Both the position numbers and the translations under genes were made by a program. The notes under the pieces are model-generated. The model was not told the origin of the DNA. It ran no database searches and saw nothing but the letters and a program-made list of their open reading frames with translations. 64,000 bases of DNA from Manganibacter manganicus. GTDB lineage: Bacteria; Pseudomonadota; Alphaproteobacteria; Rhizobiales; Rhizobiaceae. The stretch covers positions 62,001 to 126,000 of the forward strand of contig NZ_MDET01000045.1 of assembly GCF_002075885.1 (NCBI RefSeq), given 5' to 3'. Positions 16,764 to 25,205 of the stretch are shown here, in pieces; position 1 is the stretch's first letter; each line of letters opens with the position of its first letter.

Positions 16764-17183
16764 TCAAAATCCTCCGAGACGATTGAAACGTGAGCCGAGC
16801 GCGTGGCCGAGCCAGACCGACAACAGCCATGCAGCAATCGAAACACCGACATAAAGGCCAGACAAGGCAAGATCGCCGGCGTTCAAGAATCTGAATGCCT
16901 CAAGGCTGAAGACCGAAAAGGTGGTGAAGCCGCCGCATATGCCCGTCATCACGAACTGACGCTGGTACACACTGGCGAAAATCCGCCCGTTCGGCCCGGT
17001 GATCGCCGCATAGAAGCCGATGATCAACGAGCCGGCAACATTGACGAACAGCGTGCCCCACGGAAATGCCGCTCCGATCCAGGCAAGCGCGGCCAGCGAC
17101 GCCAGGGCGCGCAGCACGCTGCCGATGACCGAGCCGATCGCGACGACAGCATAGAGGGACAATATTTCGCGCGAGCCGCTCAT
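16764..17183 (-). CDS. crcB: Fluoride ion channel CrcB/Fluc, second subunit
   Basis: A 139-residue membrane protein with four hydrophobic segments, one partner of a dual-topology Fluc channel that lets fluoride leave the cytoplasm. Family motifs are GSVLRALAS, FPWGTLFVNVAGSLIIGF and GICGGFTTFSVFSLE, the last containing the phenylalanine and threonine cluster of the pore. Its ATG at 17183 overlaps the TGA of the upstream crcB in ATGA. Paired crcB genes usually encode oppositely oriented subunits that form a heterodimer. Confidence 0.92.
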   Translation of the reverse strand: MSGSREILSLYAVVAIGSVIGSVLRALASLAALAWIGAAFPWGTLFVNVAGSLIIGFYAAITGPNGRIFASVYQRQFVMTGICGGFTTFSVFSLEAFRFLNAGDLALSGLYVGVSIAAWLLSVWLGHALGSRFNRLGGF

Positions 17184-17587
17184 CAAAGGCCGGCTCCCGG
17201 CAGGACGATGCCCGCGCCATAGCCGAGCGCCACGCCCGCGAGGCACAGGAGCAAAGACAGCGCAATATTGCCGCCGGCCTTGAGGAATTCACCGTCAAGC
17301 GCGAGCGCCATGGTTTGCAGGCTGAACGAGGAAACCGTGGTGTAGGCGCCGAGGAAGCCGGTGACGGCGAATTGCCATCCGGCCGGCATGGGCATCAATC
17401 CCTCAATCGTCGCGGCGGCAGCGAGAAGCCCGACGGCGAATGCGCCGCTGACATTGACCGCCATCGTGCCCCAAGGAAAGGTTTCGCCGACATGCCGCCC
17501 GATCAAGCCCGACACGAAGTAGCGCGCCGGGCCGCCGAGGGCGCTGCCGAGCGCCACCCAGATCATGACATGAAGCATGCTCTGCAT
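17183..17587 (-). CDS. crcB: Fluoride ion channel CrcB/Fluc, first subunit
   Basis: A 134-residue Fluc subunit with four hydrophobic segments. It carries GSALGGPARYFVSG, FPWGTMAVNVSGAFAVGL and GFLGAYTTVSSFSLQ, the signature regions of the family. The ATG at 17587 has a GAAGGG site about 8 nt upstream. A transcribed leader of about 190 nt separates it from the fluoride aptamer at 17778-17826, so expression should rise with fluoride. First gene of crcB-crcB-DUF190. Confidence 0.92.
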   Translation of the reverse strand: MQSMLHVMIWVALGSALGGPARYFVSGLIGRHVGETFPWGTMAVNVSGAFAVGLLAAAATIEGLMPMPAGWQFAVTGFLGAYTTVSSFSLQTMALALDGEFLKAGGNIALSLLLCLAGVALGYGAGIVLPGAGL

Positions 17588-17604
17588 ATGATCCAACCCT
17601 TCCC

Positions 17605-17686
17605 GGCAGGGCGCAAATCCCTTTTGCAACCCTGCCGCTCATCGTCTCGACCGACCCCATGGCATCACCTCGCGGTAATGCCATGG
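17605..17686 (-). promoter_or_regulatory. Two long hairpins in the crcB leader, candidate expression platform
   Basis: In the minus-strand RNA, CCATGGCATTACC and GGTGATGCCATGG (17686-17674 and 17669-17657) pair over 13 bp around a GCGA tetraloop, with one G-U pair that would be a mismatch on the opposite strand. A second hairpin pairs GGCAGGG with CCCTGCC (17605-17636), extended inside by GCAAA/TTTGC. It ends about 18 nt before the crcB start codon. Neither is followed by a U-run. The lower one could affect ribosome access. The link to the aptamer is inferred. Confidence 0.45.
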
Positions 17687-17777
17687 CGCGCTTTCATGTG
17701 GTGGAACAGGCCGGGACAACCCGCAACACTGTGGATGATTGCCAGACGACAAGACCCGACAGTGTGTTTCCACACAG

Positions 17778-17826
17778 CAGGAGTCATCAGCCCTTGTCGG
17801 GCGGTTTTGGGGAACCCCATCCCCTT
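17778..17826 (-). promoter_or_regulatory. Fluoride riboswitch (crcB motif)
   Basis: The minus strand reads GGGGATGGGGTTCCCC, then AAAACCGCC, a short connector and GGGCTGATGACTCCTG. These are the invariant blocks of the crcB-motif aptamer in the right order: GATGG.GTTC.CC, ACCGCC and CTGATGACTCC. It lies upstream of the crcB-crcB-DUF190 genes on the same strand, the classical target. A GTGTG-GAAA-CACAC hairpin follows immediately. The mechanism (terminator or translation control) is not resolved. Confidence 0.93.
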
Positions 17827-17953
17827 GTTTCCACCATAAGCAGGGACCGGCGGATCGGCAAGATCGCCTCAGCGGCCGGCAGCGCCCGCTTTTGCCTCTT
17901 GCGGCCGACAGAACTTCTTGCTTCAGTGAGTTGACCCAAGCGGAGGAACGGTC

Positions 17954-18079
17954 ATGGCCAAAGGTGCGATGAAGCCGGGCAGAGAAGCCCGCAAGCCGAA
18001 AAAGGACGCCAAGAAGCCGCCGGCGGCCGCTGCGCCCAAGCCGGCTCCGGTTGCCGCGATCCGCATCAAGGATAAATAG
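17954..18079 (+). CDS. Small basic Lys/Ala/Pro-rich protein, 41 residues
   Basis: An ATG at 17954 with a strong GGAGG site eight bases upstream opens a 41-codon frame ending in TAG at 18079. The product begins MAKGAMKPGREARKPKKDAK, continues with a Pro/Ala-rich middle and ends in IRIKDK. It is highly basic and probably disordered, with no membrane segment. It resembles short MAKG-type proteins I associate with Rhizobiales, but I know no function. It lies between the fluoride riboswitch (opposite strand) and the guanidine-II riboswitch. A nucleic-acid-binding role is speculation from charge alone. Confidence 0.7.
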   Translation: MAKGAMKPGREARKPKKDAKKPPAAAAPKPAPVAAIRIKDK

Positions 18080-18092
18080 CCGGGCTGGATCG

Positions 18093-18122
18093 AACGGCCG
18101 GTTGATCGGAAGGCCGGCCGTT
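18093..18122 (+). terminator. Possible terminator-like inverted repeat after the small basic protein gene
   Basis: AACGGCCGG and CCGGCCGTT form a perfect 9-bp stem with a 12-nt loop 14 bp after the stop codon at 18079. There is no T-run, so termination would be weak or factor-dependent. It separates the small gene from the guanidine-II leader. Confidence 0.35.
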
Positions 18123-18136
18123 GCTACATAGCCGGC

Positions 18137-18183
18137 GCGGGGACGACCCTGCATTTTTGTCAAAAAGGACGGGACGACCCGCC
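18137..18183 (+). promoter_or_regulatory. Guanidine-II riboswitch (mini-ykkC)
   Basis: Two hairpins each present GGG-ACGA-CCC. The first is at 18140-18149, with a stem extended to 6 bp by GCG/TGC (18137-18152). The second is at 18171-18180. Paired stem-loops with ACGR loops separated by a short A/T-rich linker are the defining structure of mini-ykkC RNAs, which bind guanidinium. The second hairpin ends about 8 nt before the GGAG ribosome-binding site of the SugE gene (ATG 18200), fitting translational control. Confidence 0.88.
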
Positions 18184-18199
18184 ACCGACGGAGCGTTCA

Positions 18200-18514
18200 A
18201 TGTCCTGGATATTCCTGTTCTTCGCCGGCCTGCTCGAAATCGGCTGGGCGATCGGCCTTAAATACACCGACGGCTTCACCCGGCCCGTACCGACAGTTCT
18301 CACCGTGTTCTCGATGATCGCCAGCATGATTCTGCTGGGTATTGCGCTCAAGGGATTGCCGGTAGGAACGGCTTATGCCGTATGGACCGGCATCGGCACA
18401 GTCGGCACCGCGCTGCTCGGCATCTGGCTTCTTGGCGAACCGGCGAGCGCGGTGCGGCTCGGTTGCATCGCCCTTATCGTATGCGGCATTCTCGGCTTGA
18501 AACTGGCGGCCTGA
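18200..18514 (+). CDS. sugE: SMR-family guanidinium exporter (SugE/Gdx type)
   Basis: A 104-residue four-helix small multidrug resistance protein of the Gdx subtype, which exchanges guanidinium for protons. The first helix has [18 protein letters not shown], with the essential Glu and the GxxxKYT element of SugE rather than EmrE. The middle has [20 protein letters not shown], where TGIG is characteristic of Gdx. The ATG at 18200 follows GGAG at 18190-18193. The guanidine-II riboswitch immediately upstream strongly supports guanidinium over quaternary ammonium drugs as substrate. Confidence 0.93.
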   Translation: MSWIFLFFAGLLEIGWAIGLKYTDGFTRPVPTVLTVFSMIASMILLGIALKGLPVGTAYAVWTGIGTVGTALLGIWLLGEPASAVRLGCIALIVCGILGLKLAA

Positions 18515-18590
18515 CAACAGCATTTGAAGCAGAAGCGGGCCGGCTTCCGGCCCGCTCCCTGAAATCGCAATGCGTTTGCGCCGGATAGCG

Positions 18591-19019
18591 TCAGCGAGCG
18601 GTGAAGCCCGGAGGTGTGCGGCCGACACGTGCCTTGCGCGCGGCATAGCGAGCGTCCCGCTTCGCCTTGCGTTCAGCCTCATCGGCAAGCACACGGGCGA
18701 TGCGTTCGTTCTCTTCAGCCTCGCGAATCTTGGCCTCAGCCGCGGCCTTGGCTTCCGCCTCGATCCGCGCGGCCTCTTCCGCTGCCTCACGCGCAGCCTT
18801 CTCGGCGGCCTCGCGGGCAAGCTTCTCCTGCTTCAGCCGCGCTTTCTCGGCGTCGCGAATCTTGCGTGCTTCGAGAATTTTCTGCCGTTCGGCCTTGCGC
18901 GCCAGAACCTGGGGGTCGTCTTCCGCCGGTCTTGCCTTGAAGCGCTCCAGAAGCGCCTTCTTTGCCTCGTTTGCGGCGTTGCGCCGCTCGAAAATATCTT
19001 TTTCCCTGTAAATAGCCAA
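18591..19019 (-). CDS. DUF6481-type coiled-coil protein
   Basis: A 142-residue charged protein, probably cytoplasmic. Residues 1-25 (YREKDIFERRNAANEAKKALLERFK) are the conserved family start. Residues 40-120 are an almost uninterrupted Ala/Glu/Lys/Arg helix expected to form a coiled coil, and the end is basic with VGRTPPGFTAR. No signal peptide or membrane segment. I know no function for the family. It is single-gene, convergent with sugE and divergent from the PerM-like gene. Confidence 0.72.
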   Translation of the reverse strand: MAIYREKDIFERRNAANEAKKALLERFKARPAEDDPQVLARKAERQKILEARKIRDAEKARLKQEKLAREAAEKAAREAAEEAARIEAEAKAAAEAKIREAEENERIARVLADEAERKAKRDARYAARKARVGRTPPGFTAR

Positions 19020-19246
19020 GTCTGTGTCTCTATATCCTTGCAGTCATTCGCGACGCTTACATACCCCTGCAAAGCCAGAGTTCAAGTACCAAATCGGTAT
19101 GCCAGCCATGAAAATCCGCAGCGTTGCGGCGTGGAGACAGTATTCGAGGCTGGAGTGCGGCTAAGGAACTTTACCGAAAGGTATGCGTTGCCTTGGGCGA
19201 TAGTTTGCCGATTGATGATCGCCACGATCGAGAGAGGGGGAGGCCG

Positions 19247-21241
19247 ATGACGACGAACTCCGGAAGTCGGCGTGAAATCGATGTCGTCCGACAGGAACCG
19301 GACGGGAACCTGACTCGCATTTCCCTGCCTCCGATCGTCTCTCTCATCGGCGTTACCGCGGTGCTCTATCTGGGCAGGGACGTGCTGCTGCCGCTGGCGA
19401 TCGCGCTGCTGCTGACCTTCGCGCTGGCGCCGATCGTCTCGGCCTTGCGCAAGATGTCCATCCCCAAGGTGCTCGCCGTCGTCATGACGGTCCTGATGGC
19501 CTTCATCGTCATTGCGTGTTTCACCTTTCTGGTGGCGAGCCAGATCTCCAACCTGGCGCAGAACATTCCGACCTATCAGGCCAACATCATCGAAAAAATC
19601 CATTCCCTGCGCGAACTGGGCACCGGCGGCGGCATCATAGAGCGCCTGACGGGAGCGGCCGAACGTGTCGGCCAGGAATTGCAGGCAGGCACGCAGGTTG
19701 CCGAAATATCCACCCAGAAGCCGCTTCCCGTGGAGGTCGTCTCGCATGAGAGTCCGATCGACATACTTCGCAATATCGTCGTTCCGCTGATCAGCCCGTT
19801 CTCGACGGCGGGCCTGATCATCGTCGTTGTGGTGTTCATGCTTCTGGAGCGGGAAGACCTGCGCGACAGGTTCATACGGCTGGTCGGCCATGGCGATCTT
19901 CACAAGACCACGGAGGCGCTTCAGGACGCCGGCAGCCGCGTCGGCCGCTACCTGCTGATGCAACTGGTCATCAACACGATCTATGCGATCCCGATCACCA
20001 TCGGCCTGTGGCTGCTCGGCATCCCCAACGCATTGTTGTGGGGAGGATTGACCCTGATCCTGCGCTTCGTGCCGTATATCGGCCCGGCAATCGGCATGAT
20101 GATGCCGCTGCTTCTGACGCTGGCGGTCTCTCCGGGCTGGATGCCGCTGATATGGACGGCGGCGCTGTTCCTGGTCATGGAACTGATCTCCGGCAATGTG
20201 CTGGAGCCCTGGCTTTATGGCTCCGAGACCGGGCTTTCGTCACTGGCCATCATCATCGCGGCGATCTTCTGGGCGTGGCTGTGGGGGCCGCTCGGCCTGG
20301 TCCTGTCGACACCGCTGACCGTTTGCCTGGTCGTGCTCGGCCGGCACGTCTCGCAGTTCGAATTCCTGGACGTCCTGCTCGGCAACGAACCGGTACTGGA
20401 GCCGCATGCGCGCGTTTACCAGCGATTGCTGGCCGGCGACCCCTACGAAGCAGCGGATTTCGCCGAGGATTACCTGGAGGACGAATATCTCGTCGATTTC
20501 TACGACGCGGTGGCGATGCCGGCGCTGGCTCTCGGGGAAACAGACCGGCAACGCGGTGTCATGACCAACGAACAGCGCGTGCGTTTTGCTTCCGCCGCCA
20601 ACACGCTGGTGCAGGAACTGGCCGATCTTGCCGAAGACGAGGAAGAGGAAAACGGCAACTCCGACGAACTCTCAAGGGATAGCGAGGCATCCGGCAGCGA
20701 GGACAGCGAGCCGGCCTTGCCCGGCGGCGAAGGCCGCAGGCTGATCTGCACCGGCGGACGCGGCGAAATCGACGACGCGGCCGCCGCCATGGTGGCGCAG
20801 GTGCTGGAAATCCAGGGCGCGGAGGCCATCGTCGGCAGCCACCAATCCTTCACGCCGGTGGGGCTCGCGGCATTGGACCTCGACGGGGTCGATACGATGG
20901 TCCTCGCCTATCTCAATCCAACTTCCCTGTCACAGGCCCGCCACGCCGTGCGCCGGCTCAAACGACGCAAGGCCGGCTTGCGTGTCGGCCTGCTGGTGCC
21001 GATGCTGCCGGACGGGCGCGGGCGCAATGCAATCACGGAAGACGGCGCGGGCGCCGATTTCATCACCACGACGGTGGCCGAGACGGTGCGCCGGGCACTG
21101 GCCGATGAAAGCGCCAAACCGTTGAAAGCCCTGCCCAAGCGCCATCCGGTGCGCCGCCGGCCGGCGCCGAAGGCGGTTGGCAAAAAAGCCGCTCCCAAAA
21201 AGCCGGGCAGGCGGAAGGCGCAGGAAGAGGCGCCGGCCTGA
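19247..21241 (+). CDS. AI-2E/PerM-family membrane protein with long C-terminal cytoplasmic extension
   Basis: A 664-residue protein. Residues about 25-385 form the AI-2E/PerM (TqsA-like) core with paired N-terminal helices, a soluble insert and the conserved GLTLILRFVPYIGPAIGM region. Members are proposed exporters or ion-coupled antiporters. Residues about 385-460 contain FEFLDVLLGNEPVLEPHARVYQRLLAGDP. An acidic linker (about 465-495) follows, then an alpha/beta domain (about 500-620), and a Lys/Arg/Pro/Ala-rich tail. Classical PerM proteins are about 350-380 residues, so the extension is the unusual part. ATG 19247 follows GAGGGGGAGG. Transport substrate unknown. Confidence 0.82.
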   Translation: MTTNSGSRREIDVVRQEPDGNLTRISLPPIVSLIGVTAVLYLGRDVLLPLAIALLLTFALAPIVSALRKMSIPKVLAVVMTVLMAFIVIACFTFLVASQISNLAQNIPTYQANIIEKIHSLRELGTGGGIIERLTGAAERVGQELQAGTQVAEISTQKPLPVEVVSHESPIDILRNIVVPLISPFSTAGLIIVVVVFMLLEREDLRDRFIRLVGHGDLHKTTEALQDAGSRVGRYLLMQLVINTIYAIPITIGLWLLGIPNALLWGGLTLILRFVPYIGPAIGMMMPLLLTLAVSPGWMPLIWTAALFLVMELISGNVLEPWLYGSETGLSSLAIIIAAIFWAWLWGPLGLVLSTPLTVCLVVLGRHVSQFEFLDVLLGNEPVLEPHARVYQRLLAGDPYEAADFAEDYLEDEYLVDFYDAVAMPALALGETDRQRGVMTNEQRVRFASAANTLVQELADLAEDEEEENGNSDELSRDSEASGSEDSEPALPGGEGRRLICTGGRGEIDDAAAAMVAQVLEIQGAEAIVGSHQSFTPVGLAALDLDGVDTMVLAYLNPTSLSQARHAVRRLKRRKAGLRVGLLVPMLPDGRGRNAITEDGAGADFITTTVAETVRRALADESAKPLKALPKRHPVRRRPAPKAVGKKAAPKKPGRRKAQEEAPA

Positions 21242-21303
21242 CATCGCTGCTTGCAGGGCCGGTGCCGTAAACCCATATGGGCGGGAGCACTGGAGATCCT
21301 GGC

Positions 21304-22305
21304 ATGCCTGTTCTTTCCGTCCTCGACCTGTCGCCCATAGTCGAAGGCGGCAGCGCCGCGCAATCGCTGGCCAATTCGCTCGATCTTGCGCGGCATGCCG
21401 AGCGACTCGGCTATCACCGCTACTGGATGGCCGAGCATCACAACATGCAGGGCATCGCCAGCGCGGCAACGGCGGTGGTCATCGCCCATGTCGCGGCGGG
21501 CACGAAAACGATCCGCGTCGGCGCCGGCGGCATCATGCTGCCCAATCATGCGCCGCTGGTCATCGCCGAACAGTTCGGCACGCTGGCGGCCCTTCATCCC
21601 GGCCGCATCGACCTCGGCCTTGGCCGCGCGCCCGGCACCGACATGCTGACGGCGCGGGCGCTGCGCCGCAATCTGGACGCCAGCGTCGACACATTCCCGC
21701 AGGATGTCGTGGAACTGATGGGTTATTTCCAACCCGCGAAAGAAGGCCAGCGCGTCCACGCCGTGCCGGGAGAAGGCGAAACCGTGCCGGTGTGGATTCT
21801 CGGCTCCAGCCTGTATGGCGCGCAACTGGCCGCGATGCTCGGCCTGCCCTATGCCTTCGCCTCGCATTTCGCGCCGGCGGAACTGGATCGGGCGCTCGAT
21901 GTCTACCGCTCGCGATTCCAGCCCTCCGAACACCTCGACAAGCCCCATGCCATGCTGGGGCTGAACGTGGTCGCGGCGCCAACCGACGAGGAGGCAAAGC
22001 TCCTGTTCACCTCATTGCAGCAGGCTTTCGTCAATTTGCGCAGCGGCCGCCCCGGCCGGTTGCCGCCGCCGGTCGAAAACTACGAGGCCGATCTCGACCC
22101 GATGGCGCGAGCCACGCTGGCGCAGGCGCTGTCGTGCGCGGTGGTCGGCTCGCCCGAAACCGTCAGGCGCGGCCTGGAAGCCTTCGTCGCCCGCACCGGC
22201 GCGGACGAACTGATGGTCACCGCGCAAGTATTCGACCATGCCGCGCGGGTGCGTTCGTTCGAGATTCTGGCCGACATACGCAAAGAGCTGGATCAGGCGG
22301 CGTAA
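21304..22305 (+). CDS. LLM-class flavin-dependent oxidoreductase
   Basis: A 333-residue luciferase-like monooxygenase fold protein (TIM barrel using FMNH2), of the group often named after MsnO8. Visible motifs include [54 protein letters not shown] and [19 protein letters not shown] 21304 has GGAG 8 nt upstream. It is preceded by the PerM-like gene with a 62-bp gap and may be cotranscribed. The substrate cannot be inferred; it stands without a partner reductase gene. Confidence 0.88.
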   Translation: MPVLSVLDLSPIVEGGSAAQSLANSLDLARHAERLGYHRYWMAEHHNMQGIASAATAVVIAHVAAGTKTIRVGAGGIMLPNHAPLVIAEQFGTLAALHPGRIDLGLGRAPGTDMLTARALRRNLDASVDTFPQDVVELMGYFQPAKEGQRVHAVPGEGETVPVWILGSSLYGAQLAAMLGLPYAFASHFAPAELDRALDVYRSRFQPSEHLDKPHAMLGLNVVAAPTDEEAKLLFTSLQQAFVNLRSGRPGRLPPPVENYEADLDPMARATLAQALSCAVVGSPETVRRGLEAFVARTGADELMVTAQVFDHAARVRSFEILADIRKELDQAA

Positions 22306-22324
22306 AGCCGAACATCGAAGCGGC

Positions 22325-22365
22325 AGAGTGTTCTTTGCGCGTTCAAGTGAACGCACGGCACTCTA
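22325..22365. repeat. Palindromic intergenic repeat, copy A
   Basis: An imperfect palindrome running from AGAGTG to CACTCTA with an inner GCGTTCAAGTGAACGC core. The same family occurs at 32479-32519 in inverse orientation with similar flanks. Its last three bases give the TAG stop codon of the MltB gene. Confidence 0.7.
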
Positions 22366-23631
22366 TCGCAGCGCCCGCACCAGTTCCTTGTCAGGAAAAC
22401 AGGTGGCGGCGCGGCCGTTCCTCGCCTGCCAATCGCCGATCGAGCGGCGCGTCTTGAAGCCGGGCAGGCCGTCTGCCGAGCCGACGTCGTAGCCCTTCTT
22501 CTCCAGCGCGCGCTGCATGGCGGCGATATCCGAGCGGTAAAGCCTGTCCACCTTCTGCCAGCCATGGCTGAACCGGCTGTCGCCATAGGCGATCCGGTCG
22601 GCGGCATGGCCGATGAACAGCGCATAGAGATCGCTCATATTGTAGTCTTTCAGCACGTAGAAATTGGGCGTGGCGATGAAGGCCGGCCCCAATCTGCCAG
22701 CCGGCATCAGCAGAAAACCTTCCCGGCCCGCCTCATGCGAGGGGAACGGCTTGCCGCTGACACGGGCGATGCCCATGCGCTCCCATCGGGAAATTTCCCG
22801 GCCGCGATCCGGCCCCTCCAAAGCGCAGGAAACATTTGCCGGCACCGTGACCTCAAACCCCCAGTCGCGGCCGCGCTGCCAGCCATAATGGGCCAGATAA
22901 CTGGCGATGGACGCCAGGGCGTCGGGGGCGGAATTCCAGATATCGGCGCGCCCGTCGCCGTCGCCATCGACGGCATGCTTGAGAAACGAGGTCGGCATGA
23001 ATTGCGGCTGGCCGAGCGCCCCGGCCCATGACGATTTCATCGCGCCGACCGGAGCCAGCCCGCGCTGAACCATTTCCAGCGCCGCCAGCAATTCGGTGCG
23101 GAACATTGCCTTGCGGTTCGACATGAAGGCTTTCGTGCCCAGAACCGTAAAGGCGTCATAGGGCAATTTGACCCGGCCGAAACCGGTTTCCCGCCCCCAG
23201 ATCGCCAGAACGACGGAACCCGGCACGCCGTAGCGTTTCTCGATGGCGGCGAGCGTGGCGGCGTATTTGCCGGCACGCGCGCGCCCGCCGGCGGTGACGG
23301 CGCCCATCGTCTTTTCGGAGAAATAGGCGCCCGGCGCGCCAAATTCGGCCTGATGCTGGGCCTTCGGCACTTTCGGCTTCTCGCCGGGCATGACGAGGCC
23401 CGGCAGTTCGAGATTCGGCGTCACGCCATCGAAGGCGGCATTGAACGTCGTTTGCGAAATCCCTTTCGCTTTCGCCTCCGGCCACAGATCATTGGCGAGC
23501 CAGGCACGGAACTGGTCGTCGATCCGCGCTGCGGAAGCGGGACGTGCCGAAGCGAAGCAGCCCAGCACCAATACAAGCAATGTCGCAAAGACGCCGAACA
23601 GCCAGGATTTCTTCGCTAGATTCCGAATCAT
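22363..23631 (-). CDS. Lytic murein transglycosylase, MltB/SLT_2 family with peptidoglycan-binding domain
   Basis: A 422-residue periplasmic enzyme that cleaves the MurNAc-GlcNAc bond of peptidoglycan to a 1,6-anhydro product. Residues 1-35 are a Sec signal (LLVLVLGCFASARPASAA). The catalytic domain includes AIWGRETGFGR with the catalytic Glu, WAGALGQPQFMPTSFLKHAVDGDGDGRADIW and the SIASYLAHYGWQRG stretch. A C-terminal PG_binding_1 domain begins around residue 365 with DIAAMQRALEKKGYDVGSAD. The Cys in LGCFAS might suggest a lipobox, but the context fits a signal peptidase I site better. Its stop is formed by the palindromic repeat. Confidence 0.92.
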   Translation of the reverse strand: MIRNLAKKSWLFGVFATLLVLVLGCFASARPASAARIDDQFRAWLANDLWPEAKAKGISQTTFNAAFDGVTPNLELPGLVMPGEKPKVPKAQHQAEFGAPGAYFSEKTMGAVTAGGRARAGKYAATLAAIEKRYGVPGSVVLAIWGRETGFGRVKLPYDAFTVLGTKAFMSNRKAMFRTELLAALEMVQRGLAPVGAMKSSWAGALGQPQFMPTSFLKHAVDGDGDGRADIWNSAPDALASIASYLAHYGWQRGRDWGFEVTVPANVSCALEGPDRGREISRWERMGIARVSGKPFPSHEAGREGFLLMPAGRLGPAFIATPNFYVLKDYNMSDLYALFIGHAADRIAYGDSRFSHGWQKVDRLYRSDIAAMQRALEKKGYDVGSADGLPGFKTRRSIGDWQARNGRAATCFPDKELVRALR

Positions 23632-23644
23632 GAATGCCTTGCAA

Positions 23645-24250
23645 TCAAAACGCCGTCCGCGATTTCAGCGCCGCAGCCAGCGTGCCGTCATCGAGATAAT
23701 CGAGTTCGCCGCCCACCGGCACGCCATGCGCCAGCCGTGTCACCTTGATGTCGAAGCCGGAAAGCTGGTCGGTGAGATAATGCGCCGTGGTCTGGCCTTC
23801 CACCGTGGCATTGACCGCCAGAATCACTTCCTTCACCTCGCCCGCCGCTATGCGATCCACCAGCGGACGGATGTTGAGCTGATCCGGACCAACGCCGTCG
23901 AGCGGCGACAGCGTGCCGCCGAGCACATGATAGCGCACGCTCATCGCCGCGGCGCGCTCCAGCGCCCAAAGGTCCGACACGTCCTCGACCACGATCAGCG
24001 TCGCCGGGTCGCGGCGCGGATCGGTGCAGATCATGCATGGGTCCGACGTATCGACATTGCCGCAGGTGGAGCACACGCGCACCTTGTCGACCGCATCGGT
24101 CATGGCGCCGGCCAGCGGCGCCAGCAATTGCTCTTTCTTCTTGATGAGATGAAGCGCGGCGCGGCGCGCCGAGCGCGGCCCGAGGCCCGGCACCTTGGCC
24201 AGAAGCTGAATGAGACGTTCGATCTCGGGGCCGGCGATTCGCTTGGACAT
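23645..24250 (-). CDS. recR: Recombination protein RecR
   Basis: A 201-residue DNA-binding clamp that acts with RecFO to load RecA at gaps. It has the N-terminal helix-hairpin-helix region ([15 protein letters not shown]), a four-cysteine zinc finger (Cys60, 63, 72, 75), and a Toprim domain starting [14 protein letters not shown]. The length is standard. The order recR, hydrolase, ybaB, dnaX on one strand is a variant of the widespread dnaX-ybaB-recR cluster, here with one gene inserted. Confidence 0.95.
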   Translation of the reverse strand: MSKRIAGPEIERLIQLLAKVPGLGPRSARRAALHLIKKKEQLLAPLAGAMTDAVDKVRVCSTCGNVDTSDPCMICTDPRRDPATLIVVEDVSDLWALERAAAMSVRYHVLGGTLSPLDGVGPDQLNIRPLVDRIAAGEVKEVILAVNATVEGQTTAHYLTDQLSGFDIKVTRLAHGVPVGGELDYLDDGTLAAALKSRTAF

Positions 24251-24311
24251 AACGCCGATATAAAGCGATTGGCGTCCGGCGGGTAGAGCGCAGGAGCGCC
24301 GATGCCTACGC

Positions 24312-25205
24312 CTATTCGCTCACCGGACGGCTTTCCGCCGCAATCAGCGCGCCGATGGAAGACGTATTTTCAGGCGTCTGCTCGAAAGCCATGACCGGCT
24401 GGTCGGAGGGCTCCGAATAGGATGCCTCGGTGACGCGGGCCGCCGTGACCGTTCCGAAGCGGGCGGGGTCGGGCTGGTTCACCTTTGCCGAAGCGACGCG
24501 ATCGCCGTCAGGCCGCGCCTTGGGCGTCGGGATGCCGGAAACCGCGGCGGTCGTCATCGTGTCGGTCTCTGCAGAAGCCAGTACCACCGGTTCGCTCCGC
24601 TCCACGCCGGGCAGAGCCTTGGCCTTTGTGGCCGGTGCGGCGTCGGCGACCATCACCGTCGATTCGGGCGGCAGGGGTTTCCAGTTGCGGGTGCGCTTTT
24701 CATAAAAGGCATTGCCGCCGGCAACCGCCACGTAATGCATGTTCTTGTAGGGGAATTTTAGGCCGGCCGTGTGGAAGAACATGGCGCTGCGCATCTTGGC
24801 ATGCCGCTCGCCCTTGAGCACTGCTTTGGCAGCTTCCTGAACGTCGGGCATGGCCTTGGAATTCATCTTGCGTGTCATCACGCCGGGCGCGAACTGGCCC
24901 TTTTCGCCGACGACGGCGCAAATCGAATCGCCATGCTTGCCCGAGCGAAGCCGGTTCATCACCACCGTTCCAACGGCGATCATGCCGTCGCGGCTCGAGC
25001 GGTTGGATTCGAAGAACATCACCCGCTCCATGCATTCCCGGTCCCGCGCGGTGTAGCGGTAAGGGCGCACCTTGGTGGAACCGAGCGAGTCGGTCAAAGC
25101 GGCGACCGACATTCCGTGTGAGGTGGTCTGGCTGCATCCAGCCAGCATGAAGGGAGTGAGAATGGCGCCAAGCACAAGCGGCACCCTCCATCGCGCGGCG
25201 ATCAA
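24312..25205 (-). CDS. Cell wall hydrolase, SleB/CwlJ family, probable lipoprotein
   Basis: A 297-residue exported hydrolase. Residues 1-24 carry a lipobox (FMLAGC), predicting an outer-membrane or inner-membrane lipoprotein. The Hydrolase_2 domain spans about 50-170 with [40 protein letters not shown] and [22 protein letters not shown]; the Glu in FFESNR is the likely catalytic residue. The C-terminal 120 residues are low complexity and probably disordered. It sits between ybaB and recR. In non-sporing bacteria these proteins are thought to remodel peptidoglycan. Confidence 0.85.
   Translation of the reverse strand: MIAARWRVPLVLGAILTPFMLAGCSQTTSHGMSVAALTDSLGSTKVRPYRYTARDRECMERVMFFESNRSSRDGMIAVGTVVMNRLRSGKHGDSICAVVGEKGQFAPGVMTRKMNSKAMPDVQEAAKAVLKGERHAKMRSAMFFHTAGLKFPYKNMHYVAVAGGNAFYEKRTRNWKPLPPESTVMVADAAPATKAKALPGVERSEPVVLASAETDTMTTAAVSGIPTPKARPDGDRVASAKVNQPDPARFGTVTAARVTEASYSEPSDQPVMAFEQTPENTSSIGALIAAESRPVSE

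Noticed and set aside
17657-17686. Initial reading of the GGTGATGCC hairpin as the fluoride aptamer
   Set aside because: It lacks the ACCGCC and CTGATGACTCC blocks; the true aptamer is about 100 bp further upstream at 17778-17826.
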